Below, piece by piece: positions 49,315 through 60,565 of a stretch of 64,000 nt of DNA; the stretch's first letter is position 1, and each line of letters begins with the position of its first letter. The stretch lies in the NCBI RefSeq assembly GCF_051020955.1, contig NC_135020.1:3037501-3101500 (forward strand), written 5' to 3'. The notes under the pieces were generated by a model that saw only the letters and a list, made by a program, of their open reading frames with translations, was not told the DNA's origin and ran no database searches. Position numbers and translations under genes: made by a program. Origin of the DNA: Megalopta genalis. Lineage: Eukaryota > Arthropoda > Insecta > Hymenoptera > Halictidae.

Positions 49315-49991
49315 TGTGGTTTTTGTTGATCTTGTTGTTCTTGTTGTTCTTGTTGATGTTGTTGTTCTTGCTGTTCTTGTTGTAGTTGTTGTTGTTGTCC
49401 TTGTTGTTGTTGTAGTTCTTGTTGTTCTTGCTGTTCTTGTTGTTCTGGTTGTTCTCGTTGTTCTCGTTGTTCTCGTTGTTCTCGTTGTTCTCGTTGTTCT
49501 CGTTGTTCTCGTTGTTCTCGTTGTTCTTGGTGTTCTTGGTTTTCTTGTTGTTCTTCTTGTTCTAGTTGTTGTTGTTGTTGTTCTTGTTGTTGTTCTTGTT
49601 GTTCTTCTTGTTCTTCTTGTTCTTGTTGTTCTTCTTGTTGTTCTTGTTGTTCTTCTTGTTGTTATTGTTGTTCTTGTTGTTCTTCTTGTTGTTCTTGTTG
49701 TTCTTGTTGTTCTTGTTGTACTTGTTGTTCATGTTGTTCTTGTTGTTCTTGTCGTTCTTGTTGTTCTTGCTGTTCTTGTTGTAGTTGTTGTTGTTGTCCT
49801 TGTTGTTGTTGTAGTTCTTGTTGTTCTTGTTGTTCTTGTTGTGCTTGTTGTTCTTGTTGTTCTTGTTGTTCTTGTTGTCCTTGTTGTTCTTGTTGCTCTT
49901 GTTGATCTTGTTGTTTTTGTTGATCTTGTTGATCTTGGTGTACTTGTTGTTCCTGTTGTTCTTGTTGTTCTTGGTGTTCTCGTTGTTCTTC
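49315..49991. repeat. D-C unit, copy 4 (616 bp D to C)
   Basis: D at 49315 and C at 49931, 1,533 bp after copy 3. A private ttggttttc unit near 49538 replaces ttggtgttc. Confidence 0.9.
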
Positions 49992-50805
49992 TTGTTCTAG
50001 TTGTTGTAGTTGTTGTTCTTGTTGTTGTACTTGTTGTTCTTCTTGTTGTTCTTCTTGTTCTTGTTGTTCTTCTTGTTGTTCTTGTTGTTCTTGTTGTTCT
50101 TGTTGTTCTTGTTGTTCTTGTTGTTCTTGTTGTTCTTGTTGTTCTTGTTGTTCTTGTTGTTCTTGTTGTTCTTGTTGTTCTTGTTGTTCTTGTTGTTCTT
50201 GTTGTTCTTGTTGTTCTTGTTGTTCTTGTTGTTCTTGTTGTTCTTGTTGTTCTTGTTGTTCTTGTTGTTCTTGTTGTTCTTGTTGTTCTTGTTGTTCTTG
50301 TTGTTCTTGTTGTTCTTGTTGTGGTTGTTGTTCTTGTTGTAGTTGTTGTTGTTGTAGTTCTTGTTGTTCTTGTTGTTCTTGTTGTTCTTGTTGTCCTTGT
50401 TGTTCTTGTTGTTCTTGTTGTTCTTGTTGTTCTTGTTGTTCTTGTTGTTCTTGTTGTTCTTGTTGTTCTTGTTGTTCTTGTTGTTCTTGTTGTTCTTGTT
50501 GATCTTGTTGTACTTGTTCTTGTTGTTCTCGTTGTTCTTATTGTTCTTGTTGTTCTTGTTGCTCTTGTTGCTCTCGTCGTTGTTGTTCCCGTTGTTCTTG
50601 TTCTTGTTGTTCTTGTTGTTGTTGTTCCCGTTGTTCTTGTTCTTGTTGTTGTTGTTGTTCTTGTTGTCGTTGTTGTCGTTGTTGTTGTTGTTCTTCTTGT
50701 TGTTCTTGTTGTTCTTGTTGTTCTTGTTGTTCTTGTTGTTCTTGTTGTTCTTGTTGTTCTTGTTGTTCTTGTTGTTCTTGTTGTTCTTGTTGTTCTTGTT
50801 GTTCT

Positions 50806-51062
50806 CGTTGTTCTCGTTGTTGTTCTCGTTGTTCTCGTTGTTCTCGTTGTTCTCGTTGTTCTCGTTGTTCCCGTTGTTCTCGTTGTTCTCGTTGTTCTCG
50901 TTGTTCTCGTTGTTCTCGTTGTTCTCGTTCTTCTCGTTGTTCTCGTTGTTCCCGTTGTTCTCGTTGTTCTCGTTGTTCTCGTTGTTCTCGTTGTTCTCGT
51001 TGTTCTCGTTGTTCTCGTTGTTCTCGTTGTTATCGTTGTTCTCGTTGTTCTCGTTGTTCTCG
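50806..51062. repeat. TTGTTCTCG variant run
   Basis: About 255 bp of TCG units with one TTG expansion, two cccg units, one tcgttcttc unit and one ttatcg unit. The F module at 51074 follows. The runs at 59172 and 59860 share most of these blemishes. Confidence 0.88.
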
Positions 51063-51862
51063 TTGTTCTTGTTGTAATTGTTGTTCTTGTTGTTCTTGTT
51101 GTTGTTGTTGTTGTTCTTGCTGTACTTGTTGTAGTTGTTGTTGATGTCCTTGTTGTTGTTGTAGTTCTTGTTGTTCTTGTTGTTCTTGTTGTTCTTGTTG
51201 TTCTTGTTGTTCTTGTTGTTCTTGTTGTTCTTGTTGTTCTTGTTGTTCTTGTTGTTCTTGTTGTTCTTGTTGTTCTTGTTGTTCTTGTTGTTCTTGTTGT
51301 TCTTGTTGTTCTTGTTGTTCTTGTTGTTCTTGTTGTTCTTGTTGTTCTTGTTGTTCTTGTTGTTCTTGTTCTTCTTGTTGTTCTTGTTGTTCTTGCTGTT
51401 CTTGTTGTAGTTGTTGTTGTTGTAGTTCTTGTTGTTCTTGTTGTTCTTGTTGTTCTGGTTGTTCTCGTTGTTATCGTTGTTCTTGGTGTTCTTGGTGTTC
51501 TTCTTGTTCTTCTTGTTCTAGTTGTTGTTGCTGTTGTTCTTGTTGTTGTTCTTGTTGTTCTTCTTGTTGTTCTTCTTGTTCTTGTTGTTCTTCTTGTTGT
51601 TCTTGTTGTTCTTCTTGTTGTTCTTGTTGTTCTTGTTGTTCTTCTTGTTGTTCTTGTTGTTCTTGTTGTTCTAGTTGTACTTGTTGTTCTTGTTGTTCTT
51701 GTCGTTCTTGTCGTTCTTGTTGTTCTTGTTGTTCTTGTTGTTCTTGTTGTTCTTGTTGTTCTTGTTGTTCTTGTTGTTCTTGTTGTTCTTGTTGTTCTTG
51801 TTGTTCTTGTTGTTCTTGTTGTTCTTGTTGTTCTTGTTGTTCTTGTTGTTCTTGTGGTTCTT

Positions 51863-51893
<31 letters not shown>

Positions 51894-52598
51894 TTCTTGT
51901 TGTTCTTGTTGTTCTTGTTGTTCTTGTTGTTCTTGTTGTTCTTGTTGTTCTTGTTGTTCTTGTTGTTCTTGTTGTTCTTGTTGTTCTTGTTGTTCTTGTT
52001 GTTCTTGTTGTTCTTGTTGTTCTTGTTGTTCTTGTTGTTCTTGTTGTTCTTGTTGTTCTTGCTGTTCTTGTTGTAGTTGTTGTTGTTGTAGTTCTTGTTG
52101 TTCTTGTTGTTCTTGTTGTTCTTGTTGTTCTTGTTGTCCTTGTTGTTCTTGTTGTTCTTGTTGTTCTTGTGGTTTTTGTTGATCTTGTTGTTCTTGTTGT
52201 TCTTGTTGTTGTTGTTGTTCTTGCTGTTCTTGTTGTAGTTGTTGTTGTTGTCCTTGTTGTTGTTGTAGTTCTTGTTGTTCTTGCTGTTCTTGTTGTTCTT
52301 GTTGTTCTGGTTGTTCTCGTTGTTCTCGTTGATCTCGTTGTTCTCGTTGTTCTCGTTGTTCTCGTTGTTCTTGTTGTTCTTGTTGTTCTTGTTGTTCTTG
52401 GTGTTCTTGTTGTTCTTGTTGTTCTTGTTGTTCTTGTTGTTCTTGTTGTTTTTGTTGTTCATGTTGTTCTTGCTGTTGTTCTTGTTGTTGTTCTAGTGGT
52501 CCTTGTTGTTGTTGTTCTGGTTGTTCTTGTTGTTCTTGTTGTTCCGGTTGTTCTTGTTGTTCTTGTACTTGTTGTTCTTGTTGTTCTTGCTGTTCATG

Positions 52599-52606
52599 TT
52601 GTCTAG
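52599..52606. repeat. E module (phase slip), variant ttgtctag
   Basis: As at 39454 but the 8-bp unit reads ttgtctag. It lies 13,145 bp from the copy at 39454, within the 13.1-kb duplication. Confidence 0.88.
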
Positions 52607-52686
52607 TTGTACTTGTTGTTCTAGTTGTTCTTGTTGTTCTTGTTGTTCTTGCTGTTCTTGTTGTTCTTGTTGTTCTTGTTGTTCTT

Positions 52687-52717
<31 letters not shown>

Positions 52718-53045
52718 TTCGTGTTGTTCTTGTTGTTCTTGTTGTTCTTGTTGTTCTTGTTGTTCTTGTTGTTCTAGTTGTTCTTGTTGTTCTTGCTGTT
52801 CTTGTTGTTCTAGTTGTTCTTGTTGTTCTTGTTGTTCTTGTTGTTCTTGTTGTTCTTGTTGTTCTTGTTGTTCTTGTTGTTCTTGTTGTTCTTGTTGTTC
52901 TTGTTGTTCTTGTTGTTCTTGTTGTTCTTGTTGTTCTTGCAGTTCTTGTTGTAGTTGTTGTTGTTGTAGTTCTTGTTGTTCTTGTTGTTCTTGTTGTTCT
53001 TGTTGTTCTTGTTGTCCTTGTTGTTCTTGTTGTTCTTGTTGTTCT

Positions 53046-53722
53046 TGTGGTTTTTGTTGATCTTGTTGTTCTTGTTGTTCTTGTTGATGTTGTTGTTCTT
53101 GCTGTTCTTGTTGTAGTTGTTGTTGTTGTCCTTGTTGTTGTTGTAGTTCTTGTTGTTCTTGCTGTTCTTGTTGTTCTGGTTGTTCTCGTTGTTCTCGTTG
53201 TTCTCGTTGTTCTCGTTGTTCTCGTTGTTCTCGTTGTTCTCGTTGTTCTCGTTGTTCTCGTTGTTCTTGGTGTTCTTGGTGTTCTTGTTGTTCTTCTTGT
53301 TCTAGTTGTTGTTGTTGTTGTTCTTGTTGTTGTTCTTGTTGTTCTTCTTGTTCTTCTTGTTCTTGTTGTTCTTCTTGTTGTTCTTGTTGTTCTTCTTGTT
53401 GTTATTGTTGTTCTTGTTGTTCTTCTTGTTGTTCTTGTTGTTCTTGTTGTACTTGTTGTTCATGTTGTTCTTGTTGTTCTTGTCGTTCTTGTTGTTCTTG
53501 CTGTTCTTGTTGTAGTTGTTGTTGTTGTCCTTGTTGTTGTTGTAGTTCTTGTTGTTCTTGTTGTTCTTGTTGTGCTTGTTGTTCTTGTTGTTCTTGTTGT
53601 TCTTGTTGTCCTTGTTGTTCTTGTTGCTCTTGTTGATCTTGTTGTTTTTGTTGATCTTGTTGATCTTGGTGTACTTGTTGTTCCTGTTGTTCTTGTTGTT
53701 CTTGGTGTTCTCGTTGTTCTTC
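53046..53722. repeat. D-C unit, copy 5 (616 bp D to C)
   Basis: D at 53046 and C at 53662. Its right flank is a truncated consensus run leading to the next block. Confidence 0.9.
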
Positions 53723-54239
53723 TTGTTCTAGTTGTTGTAGTTGTTGTTCTTGTTGTTGTTCTTGTTGTTCTTCTTGTTGTTCTTCTTGTTCTTGTTGTTC
53801 TTCTTGTTGTTCTTGTTGTTCTTGTTGTTCTTGTTGTTCTTGTTGTTCTTGTTGTTCTTGTTGTTCTTGTTGTTCTTGTTGTACTTGTTGTTCATGTTGT
53901 TCTTGTTGTTCTTGTCGTTCTTGTTGTTCTTGTTGTTCTTGTTGTTCTTGTTGTTCTTGTTGTTCTTGTTGTTCTTGTTGTTCTTGTTGTTCTTGTTGTT
54001 CTTGTTGTTCTTGTTGTTCTTGTTGTTCTTGTTGTTCTTGTTGTTCTAGTTGTTCTTGTTGTTCTTGTTGTACTTGTTGTTCTTGTTGTTCTTGTTGTTC
54101 TTGTTGTTCTTGTTGTTCTTGTTGTTCTTGTTGTTCTTGTTGTTCTTGCAGTTCTTGTTGTAGTTGTTGTTGTTGTAGTTCTTGTTGTTCTTGTTGTTCT
54201 TGTTGTTCTTGTTGTTCTTGTTGTCCTTGTTGTTCTTGT

Positions 54240-54660
54240 TGTTCTTGTTGTTCTTGTGGTTTTTGTTGATCTTGTTGTTCTTGTTGTTCTTGTTGATGTT
54301 GTTGTTCTTGCTGTTCTTGTTGTAGTTGTTGTTGTTGTCCTTGTTGTTGTTGTAGTTCTTGTTGTTCTTGCTGTTCTTGTTGTTCTTGTTGTTCTTGTTG
54401 TTCTTGTTGATGTTGTTGTTCTTGCTGTTCTTGTTGTAGTTGTTGTTGTTGTCCTTGTTGTTGTTGTAGTTCTTGTTGTTCTTGCTGTTCTTGTTGTCCT
54501 TGTTGTTCTTGTTGTTCTTGTTGTTCTTGTGGTTTTTGTTGATCTTGTTGTTCTTGTTGTTCTTGTTGATGTTGTTGTTCTTGCTGTTCTTGTTGTAGTT
54601 GTTGTTGTTGTCCTTGTTGTTGTTGTAGTTCTTGTTGTTCTTGCTGTTCTTGTTGTTCTG
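54240..54660. repeat. Small local triplication around gatgttgttg
   Basis: The unit ttgatgttgttgttcttg recurs at about 54295, 54409 and 54569, each time followed by the same ttgtagttg and ttgtccttg variants. Sister blocks at 43.3, 44.7, 47.8, 49.3 and 57.7 kb have it once. The repeats are 114 and 160 bp apart. Confidence 0.85.
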
Positions 54661-55213
54661 GTTGTTCTCGTTGTTCTCGTTGTTCTCGTTGTTCTCGTTG
54701 TTCTCGTTGTTCTCGTTGTTCTCGTTGTTCTCGTTGTTCTCGTTGTTCTTGGTGTTCTTGGTGTTCTTGTTGTTCTTCTTGTTCTAGTTGTTGTTGTTGT
54801 TGTTCTTGTTGTTGTTCTTGTTGTTCTTCTTGTTCTTCTTGTTCTTGTTGTTCTTCTTGTTGTTCTTGTTGTTCTTCTTGTTGTTATTGTTGTTCTTGTT
54901 GTTCTTCTTGTTGTTCTTGTTGTTCTTGTTGTTCTTGTTGTACTTGTTGTTCATGTTGTTCTTGTTGTTCTTGTCGTTCTTGTTGTTCTTGCTGTTCTTG
55001 TTGTAGTTGTTGTTGTTGTCCTTGTTGTTGTTGTAGTTCTTGTTGTTCTTGTTGTTCTTGTTGTGCTTGTTGTTCTTGTTGTTCTTGTTGTTCTTGTTGT
55101 CCTTGTTGTTCTTGTTGCTCTTGTTGATCTTGTTGTTTTTGTTGATCTTGTTGATCTTGGTGTACTTGTTGTTCCTGTTGTTCTTGTTGTTCTTGGTGTT
55201 CTCGTTGTTCTTC
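54528..55213. repeat. D-C unit, copy 6 (625 bp D to C)
   Basis: D at 54528 and C at 55153. A second D lies 273 bp upstream at 54255, part of a small local multiplication. Confidence 0.9.
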
Positions 55214-55293
55214 TTGTTCTAGTTGTTGTAGTTATTGTTCTTGTTGTTGTTCTTGTTGTTCTTCTTGTTGTTCTTCTTGTTCTTGTTGTTCTT

Positions 55294-55641
55294 CTTGTTG
55301 TTCTTGTTGTTCTTGTTGTTCTTGTTGTTCTTGTTGTTCTTGTTGTTCTTGTTGTTCTTGTTGTTCTTGTTGTTCTTGTTGTTCTTGTTGTTCTTGTTGT
55401 TCTTGTTGTTCTTGTTGTTCTTGTTGTTCTTGTTGTTCTTGTTGTTCTTGTTGTTCTTGTTGTTCTTGTTGTTCTTGTTGTTCTTGTTGTTCTTGTTGTT
55501 CTTGTTGTTCTTGTTGTTCTTGTTGTTCTTGTTGTTCTTGTTGTTCTTGTTGTTCTTGTTGTTCTTGTTGTTCTTGTTGTTCTTGTTGTTCTTGTTGTTC
55601 TTGTTGTTCTTGTTGTTCTTGTTGTTCTTGTTGTTCTTGTT
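55294..55641. repeat. Longest uninterrupted consensus run seen
   Basis: About 348 bp, or 38-39 perfect units, between a ttcttcttg unit and a ttgtggttg unit. Its homologues are about 230-280 bp, so this copy is expanded. Confidence 0.86.
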
Positions 55642-56003
55642 GTGGTTGTTGTTCTTGTTGTAGTTGTTGTTGTTGTAGTTCTTGTTGTTCTTGTTGTTCT
55701 TGTTGTTCTTGTTGTTCTTGTTGTTCTTGTTGTTGTTGTTCTTGTTGTTGTTGTTGATCTTGTTGTTGTTGTTGTTGCACTTGCTGTTCTTGTTGTTCTT
55801 GTTGTTGGTATTGTTGTTGTTGTGCTTGTTGTTCTTGTTGTTCTTGTTGTTCTTGTTGTTCTTGTTGCTCTTGTTGCTCTCGTTGATCTTGTTGTTCTTG
55901 TTGTTCTTGCTGTTCTTGTTGTTCTTGTTGTTCTTATTGTTCTTGTTGTTCTTGTTGTTCTTGCTGGTCATGTTGATCTTGTTGTTCTTGTTGTTCCTGT
56001 TGT

Positions 56004-58384
56004 TCTAGTTGTTCTAGTTGTTCTTGTTGTTCTTGTTGTTCCGGTTGTTCTTGTTGTTCTTGTTGTTCTTGTTGTTCTTGTTGTTCTTGTTGTTCTTGTT
56101 GATCTTGTTGTTCTTGTTGTTCTTGTTGTTCTTGTTGTTCTTGTTGTTCTTGTTGTTCTCGTTGTTCTCGTTGTTGTTCTTGTTGTTCTCGTTGTTCTCG
56201 TTGTTCTCGTTGTTCTCGTTGTTCCCGTTGTTCTCGTTGTTCTCGTTGTTCTCGTTGTTCTCGTTGTTCTCGTTGTTCTTGTTGTTCTTGTTGTTCTTGT
56301 TGTCCTTGTTGTTCTTGTTGTTCTTGTTGCTCTTGTTGATCTTGTTTTTGTTGATCTTGTTGTTCTTGTTGTTCTTGTTGATCTTGTTGATCTTGGTGTA
56401 CTTGTTGTTCCTGTTGTTCTTGTTGTTCTTGGTGTTCTTGTTGTTCTTCTTGTTCTAGTTGTTGTTGTTGTTGTTGTTGTTCTTGTTGTTGTTCTTGTTG
56501 TTCTTCTTGTTGTTCTTCTTGTTCTTGTTGTTCTTCTTGTTGTTCTTGTTGTTCTTGTTGTTCTTGTTGTTCTTGATGTTCTTGTTGTTCTTGTTGTTCT
56601 TGTTGTTCTTGTTGTTCTTGTTGTTCTTGTTGTTCTTGTTGTTCTTGTTGTTCTTGTTGTTCTTGTTGTTCTTGTTGTTCTTGTTGTTCTTGTTGTTCTT
56701 GTTGTTCTTGTTGTTCTTGTTGTTCTTGTTGTTCTTGCTGTTCTTGTTGTAGTTGTTGTTGTTGTAGTTCTTGTTGTTCTTGTTGTTCTTGTTGTTCTTG
56801 TTGTTCTTGTTGTTCTTGTTGTTCTTGTTGTTCTTGTGGTTTTTGTTGATCTTGTTGTTCTTGTTGTTGTTGTTGTTCTTGCTGTTCTTGTTGTAGTTGT
56901 TCTTGTTGTCCTTGTTGTTGTTGTAGTTCTTGTTGTTCTTGCTGTTCTTGTTGTTCTTGTTGTTCTGGTTGTTCTCGTTGTTCTCGTTGTTCTCGTTGTT
57001 CTCGTTGTTCTCGTTGTTCTCGCTGTTCTCGTTGTTCTTGTTGTTCTTGTTGTTCTTGGTGTTCTTGGTGTTCTTGGTGTTCTTGTTGTTCTTCTTGTTC
57101 TAGTTGTTGTTGTTGTTGTTCTTGTTGTTGTTCTTGTTGTTCTTCTTGTTCTTGTTGTTCTTCATGTTGTTCTTGTTGTTCTTCTTGTTGTTCTTGTTGT
57201 TCTTGTTGTTCTTCTTGTTCTTCTTGTTGTTCTTGTTGTTCTTGTTGTTCTTGTTGTACTTGTTGTTCATGTTGTTCTTGTTGTTCTTGTCGTTCTTGTT
57301 GTTCTTGTTGTTCTTGTTGTTCTTGTTGTTCTTGTTGTTCTTGTTGTTCTTGTTGTTCTTGTTGTTCTTGTTGTTCTTGTTGTTCTTGTTGTTCTTGTTG
57401 TTCTTGTTGTTCTTGTTGTTCTTGCTGTTCTTGTTGTTCTAGTTGTTCTTGTTGTTCTTGTTGTTCTTGTTGTTCTTGTTGTTCTTGTTGTTCTTGTTGT
57501 TCTTGTTGTTCTTGTTGTTCTTGTTGTTCTTGTTGTTCTTGTTGTTCTTGTTGTTCTTGCAGTTCTTGTTGTAGTTGTTGTTGTTGTAGTTCTTGTTGTT
57601 CTTGTTGTTCTTGTTGTTCTTGTTGTTCTTGTTGTCCTTGTTGTTCTTGTTGTTCTTGTTGTTCTTGTGGTTTTTGTTGATCTTGTTGTTCTTGTTGTTC
57701 TTGTTGATGTTGTTGTTCTTGCTGTTCTTGTTGTAGTTGTTGTTGTTGTCCTTGTTGTTGTTGTAGTTCTTGTTGTTCTTGCTGTTCTTGTTGTTCTGGT
57801 TGTTCTCGTTGTTCTCGTTGTTCTCGTTGTTCTCGTTGTTCTCGTTGTTCTCGTTGTTCTCGTTGTTCTCGTTGTTCTTGGTGTTCTTGGTGTTCTTGTT
57901 GTTCTTCTTGTTCTAGTTGTTGTTGTTGTTGTTCTTGTTGTTGTTCTTGTTGTTCTTCTTGTTCTTCTTGTTCTTGTTGTTCTTCTTGTTGTTCTTGTTG
58001 TTCTTCTTGTTGTTATTGTTGTTCTTGTTGTTCTTCTTGTTGTTCTTGTTGTTCTTGTTGTTCTTGTTGTACTTGTTGTTCATGTTGTTCTTGTTGTTCT
58101 TGTCGTTCTTGTTGTTCTTGCTGTTCTTGTTGTAGTTGTTGTTGTTGTCCTTGTTGTTGTTGTAGTTCTTGTTGTTCTTGTTGTTCTTGTTGTGCTTGTT
58201 GTTCTTGTTGTTCTTGTTGTTCTTGTTGTCCTTGTTGTTCTTGTTGCTCTTGTTGATCTTGTTGTTTTTGTTGATCTTGTTGATCTTGGTGTACTTGTTG
58301 TTCCTGTTGTTCTTGTTGTTCTTGGTGTTCTCGTTGTTCTTCTTGTTCTAGTTGTTGTAGGTGTTGTTCTTGTTGTTGTTCTTG
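56004..58384. repeat. 9.88-kb offset duplication, right copy
   Basis: Matches 46.1-48.5 kb in module order and nearly in length. It continues into the G, TCG run and F series at 58912, 59172 and 59425, which matches 50570, 50806 and 51074 at an offset of about 8.35 kb. Confidence 0.85.
57666..58342. repeat. D-C unit, copy 7 (616 bp D to C)
   Basis: D at 57666 and C at 58282. It is offset by 9,884 bp from copy 3 and belongs to the 9.88-kb duplication. Confidence 0.9.
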
Positions 58385-59121
58385 TTGTTCTTCTTGTTGT
58401 TCTTCTTGTTCTTGTTGTTCTTCTTGTTGTTCTTGTTGTTCTTGTTGTTCTTGTTGTTCTTGTTGTTCTTGTTGTTCTTGTTGTTCTTGTTGTTCTTGTT
58501 GTTCTTGTTGTTCTTGTTGTTCTTGTTGTTCTTGTTGTTCTTGTTGTTCTTGTTGTTCTTGTTGTTCTTGTTGTTCTTGTTGTTCTTGTTGTTCTTGTTG
58601 TTCTTGTTGTTCTTGTTGTTCTTGTTGTTCTTGTTGTTCTTGTTGTTCTTGTTGTTCTTGTTGTTCTTGTTGTGGTTGTTGTTCTTGTTGTAGTTGTTGT
58701 TGTTGTAGTTCTTGTTGTTCTTGTTGTTCTTGTTGTCCTTGTTGTTCTTGTTGTTCTTGTTGTTCTTGTTGTTCTTGTTGTTCTTGTTGTTCTTGTTGTT
58801 CTTGTTGTTCTTGTTGTTCTTGTTGTTCTTGTTGTTCTTGTTGATCTTGTTGTACTTGTTCTTGTTGTTCTCGTTGTTCTTATTGTTCTTGTTGTTCTTG
58901 TTGCTCTTGTTGCTCTCGTCGTTGTTGTTCCCGTTGTTCTTGTTCTTGTTGTTCTTGTTGTTGTTGTTCCCGTTGTTCTTGTTCTTGTTGTTGTTGTTGT
59001 TCTTGTTGTCGTTGTTGTCGTTGTTGTTGTTGTTCTTCTTGTTGTTCTTGTTGTTCTTGTTGTTCTTGTTGTTCTTGTTGTTCTTGTTGTTCTTGTTGTT
59101 CTTGTTGTTCTTGTTGTTCTT

Positions 59122-59152
<31 letters not shown>

Positions 59153-59171
59153 TTCTTGTTGTTCTTGTTGT

Positions 59172-59809
59172 TCTCGTTGTTCTCGTTGTTGTTCTCGTTG
59201 TTCTCGTTGTTCTCGTTGTTCTCGTTGTTCTCGTTGTTCCCGTTGTTCTCGTTGTTCTCGTTGTTCTCGTTGTTCTCGTTGTTCTCGTTGTTCTCGTTGT
59301 TCTCGTTGTTCCCGTTGTTCTCGTTGTTCTCGTTGTTCTCGTTGTTCTCGTTGTTCTCGTTGTTCTCGTTGTTCTCGTTGTTATCGTTGTTCTCGTTGTT
59401 CTCGTTGTTCTCGTTGTTCTTGTTGTAATTGTTGTTCTTGTTGTTCTTGTTGTTGTTGTTGTTGTTCTTGCTGTACTTGTTGTAGTTGTTGTTGATGTCC
59501 TTGTTGTTGTTGTAGTTCTTGTTGTTCTTGTTGTTCTTGTTGTTCTTGTTGTTCTTGTTGTTCTTGTTGTTCTTGTTTCTTCTTGTTGTTCTTGTTGTTC
59601 TTGTTGTTCTTGTTGTTCTTGTTGTTCTTGTTGTTCTTGTTGTTCTTGTTGTTCTTGTTGTTCTTGTTCTTCTTGTTGTTCTTGTTGTTCTTGCTGTTCT
59701 TGTTGTAGTTGTTGTTGTTGTAGTTCTTGTTGTTCTTGTTGTTCTTGTTGTTCTGGTTGTTCTCGTTGTTATCGTTGTTCTTGGTGTTCTTGTTGTTCTT
59801 GTTGTTCTT

Positions 59810-59840
<31 letters not shown>

Positions 59841-59868
59841 TTCTTGTTGTTCTTGTTGTTCTCGTTGT
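59172..59868. repeat. 697-bp tandem block, copy 1
   Basis: TCG run (59172-59412), F module (59425), then consensus DNA and a ttatcg unit. The F modules at 59425 and 60122 are 697 bp apart, and the two TCG runs share the cccg and ttatcg blemishes in order. The sister region at 50.8-51.5 kb has this block once. Confidence 0.83.
59574..59582. other. Isolated one-base phase shift
   Basis: Reads ttcttgtttcttcttg where the sister region reads ttcttgttcttcttg, so one T is added. It is the only +1 shift in the window, and the only one in a T run, which makes a sequencing error a fair alternative. Confidence 0.8.
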
Positions 59869-60565
59869 TCTCGTTGTTGTTCTCGTTGTTCTCGTTGTTC
59901 TCGTTGTTCTCGTTGTTCTCGTTGTTCCCGTTGTTCTCGTTGTTCTCGTTGTTCTCGTTGTTCTCGTTGTTCTCGTTGTTCTCGTTGTTCTCGTTGTTCC
60001 CGTTGTTCTCGTTGTTCTCGTTGTTCTCGTTGTTCTCGTTGTTCTCGTTGTTCTCGTTGTTCTCGTTGTTCTCGTTGTTATCGTTGTTCTCGTTGTTCTC
60101 GTTGTTCTCGTTGTTCTTGTTGTAATTGTTGTTCTTGTTGTTCTTGTTGCTGTTGTTGTTGTTCTTGCTGTACTTGTTGTAGTTGTTGTTGATGTCCTTG
60201 TTGTTGTTGTAGTTCTTGTTGTTCTTGTTGTTCTTGTTGTTCTTGTTGTTCTTGTTGTTCTTGTTGTTCTTGTTGTTCTTGTTGTTCTTGTTGTTCTTGT
60301 TGTTCTTGTTGTTCTTGTTGTTCTTGTTGTTCTTGTTGTTCTTGTTGTTCTTGTTGTTCTTGTTGTTCTTGTTGTTCTTGTTCTTCTTGTTGTTCTTGTT
60401 GTTCTTGCTGTTCTTGTTGTAGTTGTTGTTGTTGTAGTTCTTGTTGTTCTTGTTGTTCTTGTTGTTCTGGTTGTTCTCGTTGTTATCGTTGTTCTTGGTG
60501 TTCTTGGTGTTCTTGTTGTTCTTCTTGTTCTAGTTGTTGTTGCTGTTGTTCTTGTTGTTGTTCTT
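59869..60565. repeat. 697-bp tandem block, copy 2
   Basis: TCG run (to about 60112), F module at 60122, then consensus DNA ending in the ttatcg and ttggtg units. In copy 1 the ttggtg tract was joined directly to a consensus run, which places the duplication junction near 59.79 kb. Confidence 0.83.

Larger units (their letters stand above)
26052..58297. repeat. C modules: gatcttggtgtacttg, 18 copies
   Basis: Starts are 26052, 29439, 31503, 32539, 35805, 38124, 40368, 40739, 41936, 43895, 45348, 46496, 48399, 49931, 53662, 55153, 56389 and 58282. Each is followed by a ttcctg unit and one or two ttggtg units. None is seen before 26 kb. Confidence 0.9.
2231..58921. repeat. G modules: gctctcgtcg, 5 copies
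   Basis: The landmark gctctcgtcg, followed by two cccg variants and two ttgtcg variants, starts at 2231, 8940, 37512, 50570 and 58912. It is preceded by gatcttgttgtacttg and a ttattg unit. It occurs in both the left zone and the 35-61 kb zone, so these zones share ancestry or exchanged sequence. Confidence 0.88.
6303..60128. repeat. F modules: gtaattg after TCG runs, 16 copies
   Basis: The short landmark gtaattg, followed by an expanded (TTG)n stretch, starts at 6303, 13828, 18157, 23832, 24255, 24282, 25782, 27168, 27738, 29187, 30531, 33657, 37872, 51074, 59425 and 60122. Nearly every copy directly follows a TTGTTCTCG run, so run and landmark were copied together. The entry spans the copies; intervening sequence is ordinary array. 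Confidence 0.85.

Noticed and set aside
26052..58297. Module C as a binding site or att-like recombination site because of its conservation
   Set aside because: It has no dyad symmetry and lies in copied higher-order units, so shared descent explains its conservation.
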